Positions 62,811 to 64,000 of a DNA stretch of 64,000 nucleotides are shown here, one piece after another. Both the position numbers and the translations under genes were made by a program. Location: the NCBI GenBank assembly GCA_022184915.1, contig JAGTJU010000004.1:124001-188000 (forward strand), written 5' to 3'. Each line of letters starts with the position of its first letter. The first letter of the stretch is position 1. Origin of the DNA: Myxococcales bacterium. Lineage in GTDB: Bacteria; Myxococcota_A; Polyangia; Fen-1088. Under the pieces are notes generated by a model. The model did not search any database and was not told the DNA's origin. It worked only from the letters and a program-made list of their open reading frames with translations.

Positions 62811-63911
62811 TCAGTACGCGTAACGGCGCACGGACACGTTCATGACCAGCCCCAAGGAGACCAAGACCGTAAGGATGCTCGACCCTCCGTAACTGACGAG
62901 CGGCAAGGTGACGCCGACCACCGGCAAAACGCCCGTGACCATGCCGATGTTCACGGTCACCTGCCAAAACATGATCGCCGCGGCCCCCACGCACACGGCG
63001 GCTCCGAAGCGGTCGCGGGCTTCAGAGGCCACGCGCAGCGCGCGCATGATGAGGAACGTGTAGGCTCCGAGCATCACGAGGCATCCCAGAAAGCCCCACT
63101 CTTCGGCCCACACGGCAAAGGGGAAATCCGTCCACAGGGCCGGCAGGTTGCGAAGCCGGATCTGGTTGCCCTCGAGGAAGCCCTTTCCGATGAACCGGCC
63201 CGAACCCACCGCGTTCATCGCCTGCCGAGGCTGCCAGGCCGTTGCGGGGTCGAGGGCAGGATTGATGAAGGCGAGCACGCGGCTGCGCTGGTAGTCGTGA
63301 AGCACGTACTCCCAGATCGGCGCGGCGGCCAGCAAGGCCAGCGCAGCCAAGCCCAGCATCGTCTTGACGCGCAGCCGCGCGGTAATCATGACCGACAGAA
63401 AGATGAGTGCGACCATCATGGCCGTCCCCAGGTCGGGTTGCGCCGCGATGAGGAGGAAGGGGACACCCACGATCACCACGGGCATCGCCAGGTGGCGCAG
63501 GGTCCGGCCCTCCAGCACGGGCGTATCGTTCAAATACTTGCCGAGGGCGAGGATCACGACCACCTTCATGATCTCCGACGGCTGGAAGTGCGAGGGTCCA
63601 AGGTCGAACCAGCGGCGTGCCCCGGCGACCATCTTTCCCGCGAGCAATACGGCCACCAACAGCAGCGCTCCGCCGCCGTAAAGCACGTACGCGTAGCGTG
63701 CGATGATCCGGTAGTCGATCGATGCGATCACGAAGAAGAGCACCAAGCCAAGCCCCACCCACGACAGCTGCCGCGCAAACAGCAAGTACTGCTGGTCCTT
63801 GACCGAGCCCCACAGGTTCACGAGACCAAGGAAGACCACGACCAAGGTGCCGAGCACCAAGGTCCAGTCGAAACGGAACACCAGCTTGCGCCATGAAAAG
63901 ACTTTCAACAT
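62811..63911 (-). CDS. rodA: RodA, SEDS-family peptidoglycan glycosyltransferase
   Basis: 366 residues from ATG 63911, 4 nt after a probable upstream gene end. Ten or so membrane helices. SEDS signatures: RRWFDLGPSHFQPSEIMKVVVILAL (the QPSE motif), AAQPDLGTAMMVALIF, FAVWAEEWGFLGCL and PVVGVTLPLVSYGGSS. It polymerises glycan strands for cell elongation with PBP2. The open frame upstream of 63911 is in a different frame from the neighbouring gene and is not RodA-like. Confidence 0.95.
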   Translation of the reverse strand: MLKVFSWRKLVFRFDWTLVLGTLVVVFLGLVNLWGSVKDQQYLLFARQLSWVGLGLVLFFVIASIDYRIIARYAYVLYGGGALLLVAVLLAGKMVAGARRWFDLGPSHFQPSEIMKVVVILALGKYLNDTPVLEGRTLRHLAMPVVIVGVPFLLIAAQPDLGTAMMVALIFLSVMITARLRVKTMLGLAALALLAAAPIWEYVLHDYQRSRVLAFINPALDPATAWQPRQAMNAVGSGRFIGKGFLEGNQIRLRNLPALWTDFPFAVWAEEWGFLGCLVMLGAYTFLIMRALRVASEARDRFGAAVCVGAAAIMFWQVTVNIGMVTGVLPVVGVTLPLVSYGGSSILTVLVSLGLVMNVSVRRYAY

Positions 63912-63915
63912 GAAG

Positions 63916-64000
63916 TCACGGCACCTTCGCTGAAGGGCCCGCTCGGCCCACGAGTGAGGGCTTGGGGTCGCTCGCCGCCGTTTCGGCGTGCTCACGCTCG
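63916..64000 (-). CDS. C-terminal fragment of an upstream gene, probably PBP2 (mrdA)
   Basis: A frame open to the right edge ends at a stop at 63918-63916, 4 nt before the rodA start. The 27 visible residues (EREHAETAASDPKPSLVGRA...) are a polar tail without motifs. Identity is inferred only because mrdA normally precedes rodA. Confidence 0.4.
   Translation of the reverse strand, partial: EREHAETAASDPKPSLVGRAGPSAKVP

Overview
The window is a GC-rich chromosomal segment with dense genes and many GTG or TTG starts. It probably comes from a Myxococcota-like (deltaproteobacterial) bacterium. This is an inference from gene content: a Ser/Thr kinase with C-terminal repeats, a PEGA protein, many lipoproteins, a hybrid kinase with an HNOBA-like sensor, sigma-54 activators next to flagellar genes, and an EPS cluster. 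No 16S or marker gene is present to settle the taxonomy.

Layout. 1-5.5 kb: an ABC permease/CPBP fusion, lipoproteins, a secreted LruC-type protein and an unrecognised protein with a good sigma-54 promoter. 5.5-14.7 kb: a hybrid histidine kinase faces a polysaccharide operon (STAS, Wzz-like copolymerase, initiating sugar transferase, nucleotidyltransferase-like and acyltransferase hexapeptide proteins, GT4 and WecG/TagA transferases). 14.8-17.2 kb: a fructose-1,6-bisphosphatase gene is split by a complete IS4-type element with a 12-bp target duplication and 17-bp terminal repeats. 17.2-20 kb: PIG-L deacetylase, Cys-rich PKD lipoprotein and oligoribonuclease. 20.1-38.8 kb: two sigma-54 activators flank an unknown secreted protein, followed by flgBC-fliEFGHI, a MotE-like gene, fliK, flgDE, flbD and motAB. 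39-53 kb: Ser/Thr kinase, PEGA protein, sodium/solute symporter, tRNA-His, an OmpA lipoprotein pair, Nudix hydrolase, GH5 mannanase, a large barrel-like protein and a coupled DsbA/TlpA pair. 53-58.2 kb: cheW, a soluble chemoreceptor, cheR, cheD and cheB. 58.3-62.6 kb: a six-gene complex-I-like operon, nuoABCDHI. 62.8-64 kb: rodA, with the probable end of a PBP2 gene at the edge.

How it works together. The middle of the window is a basal-body, hook and motor operon behind two AAA+ activators. A sigma-54-type promoter just upstream of flgB supports control by the first activator; the second lacks the GAFTGA loop. The chemotaxis genes have an adaptation module but no cheA or cheY here. fliI, cheR and the receptor tail each show a single-base frame disruption, which may be real decay or base-call error. 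The main oddities are the reduced complex-I cluster with no NADH module or antiporter genes, the very large repeat-rich FliK, and the split fbp gene.
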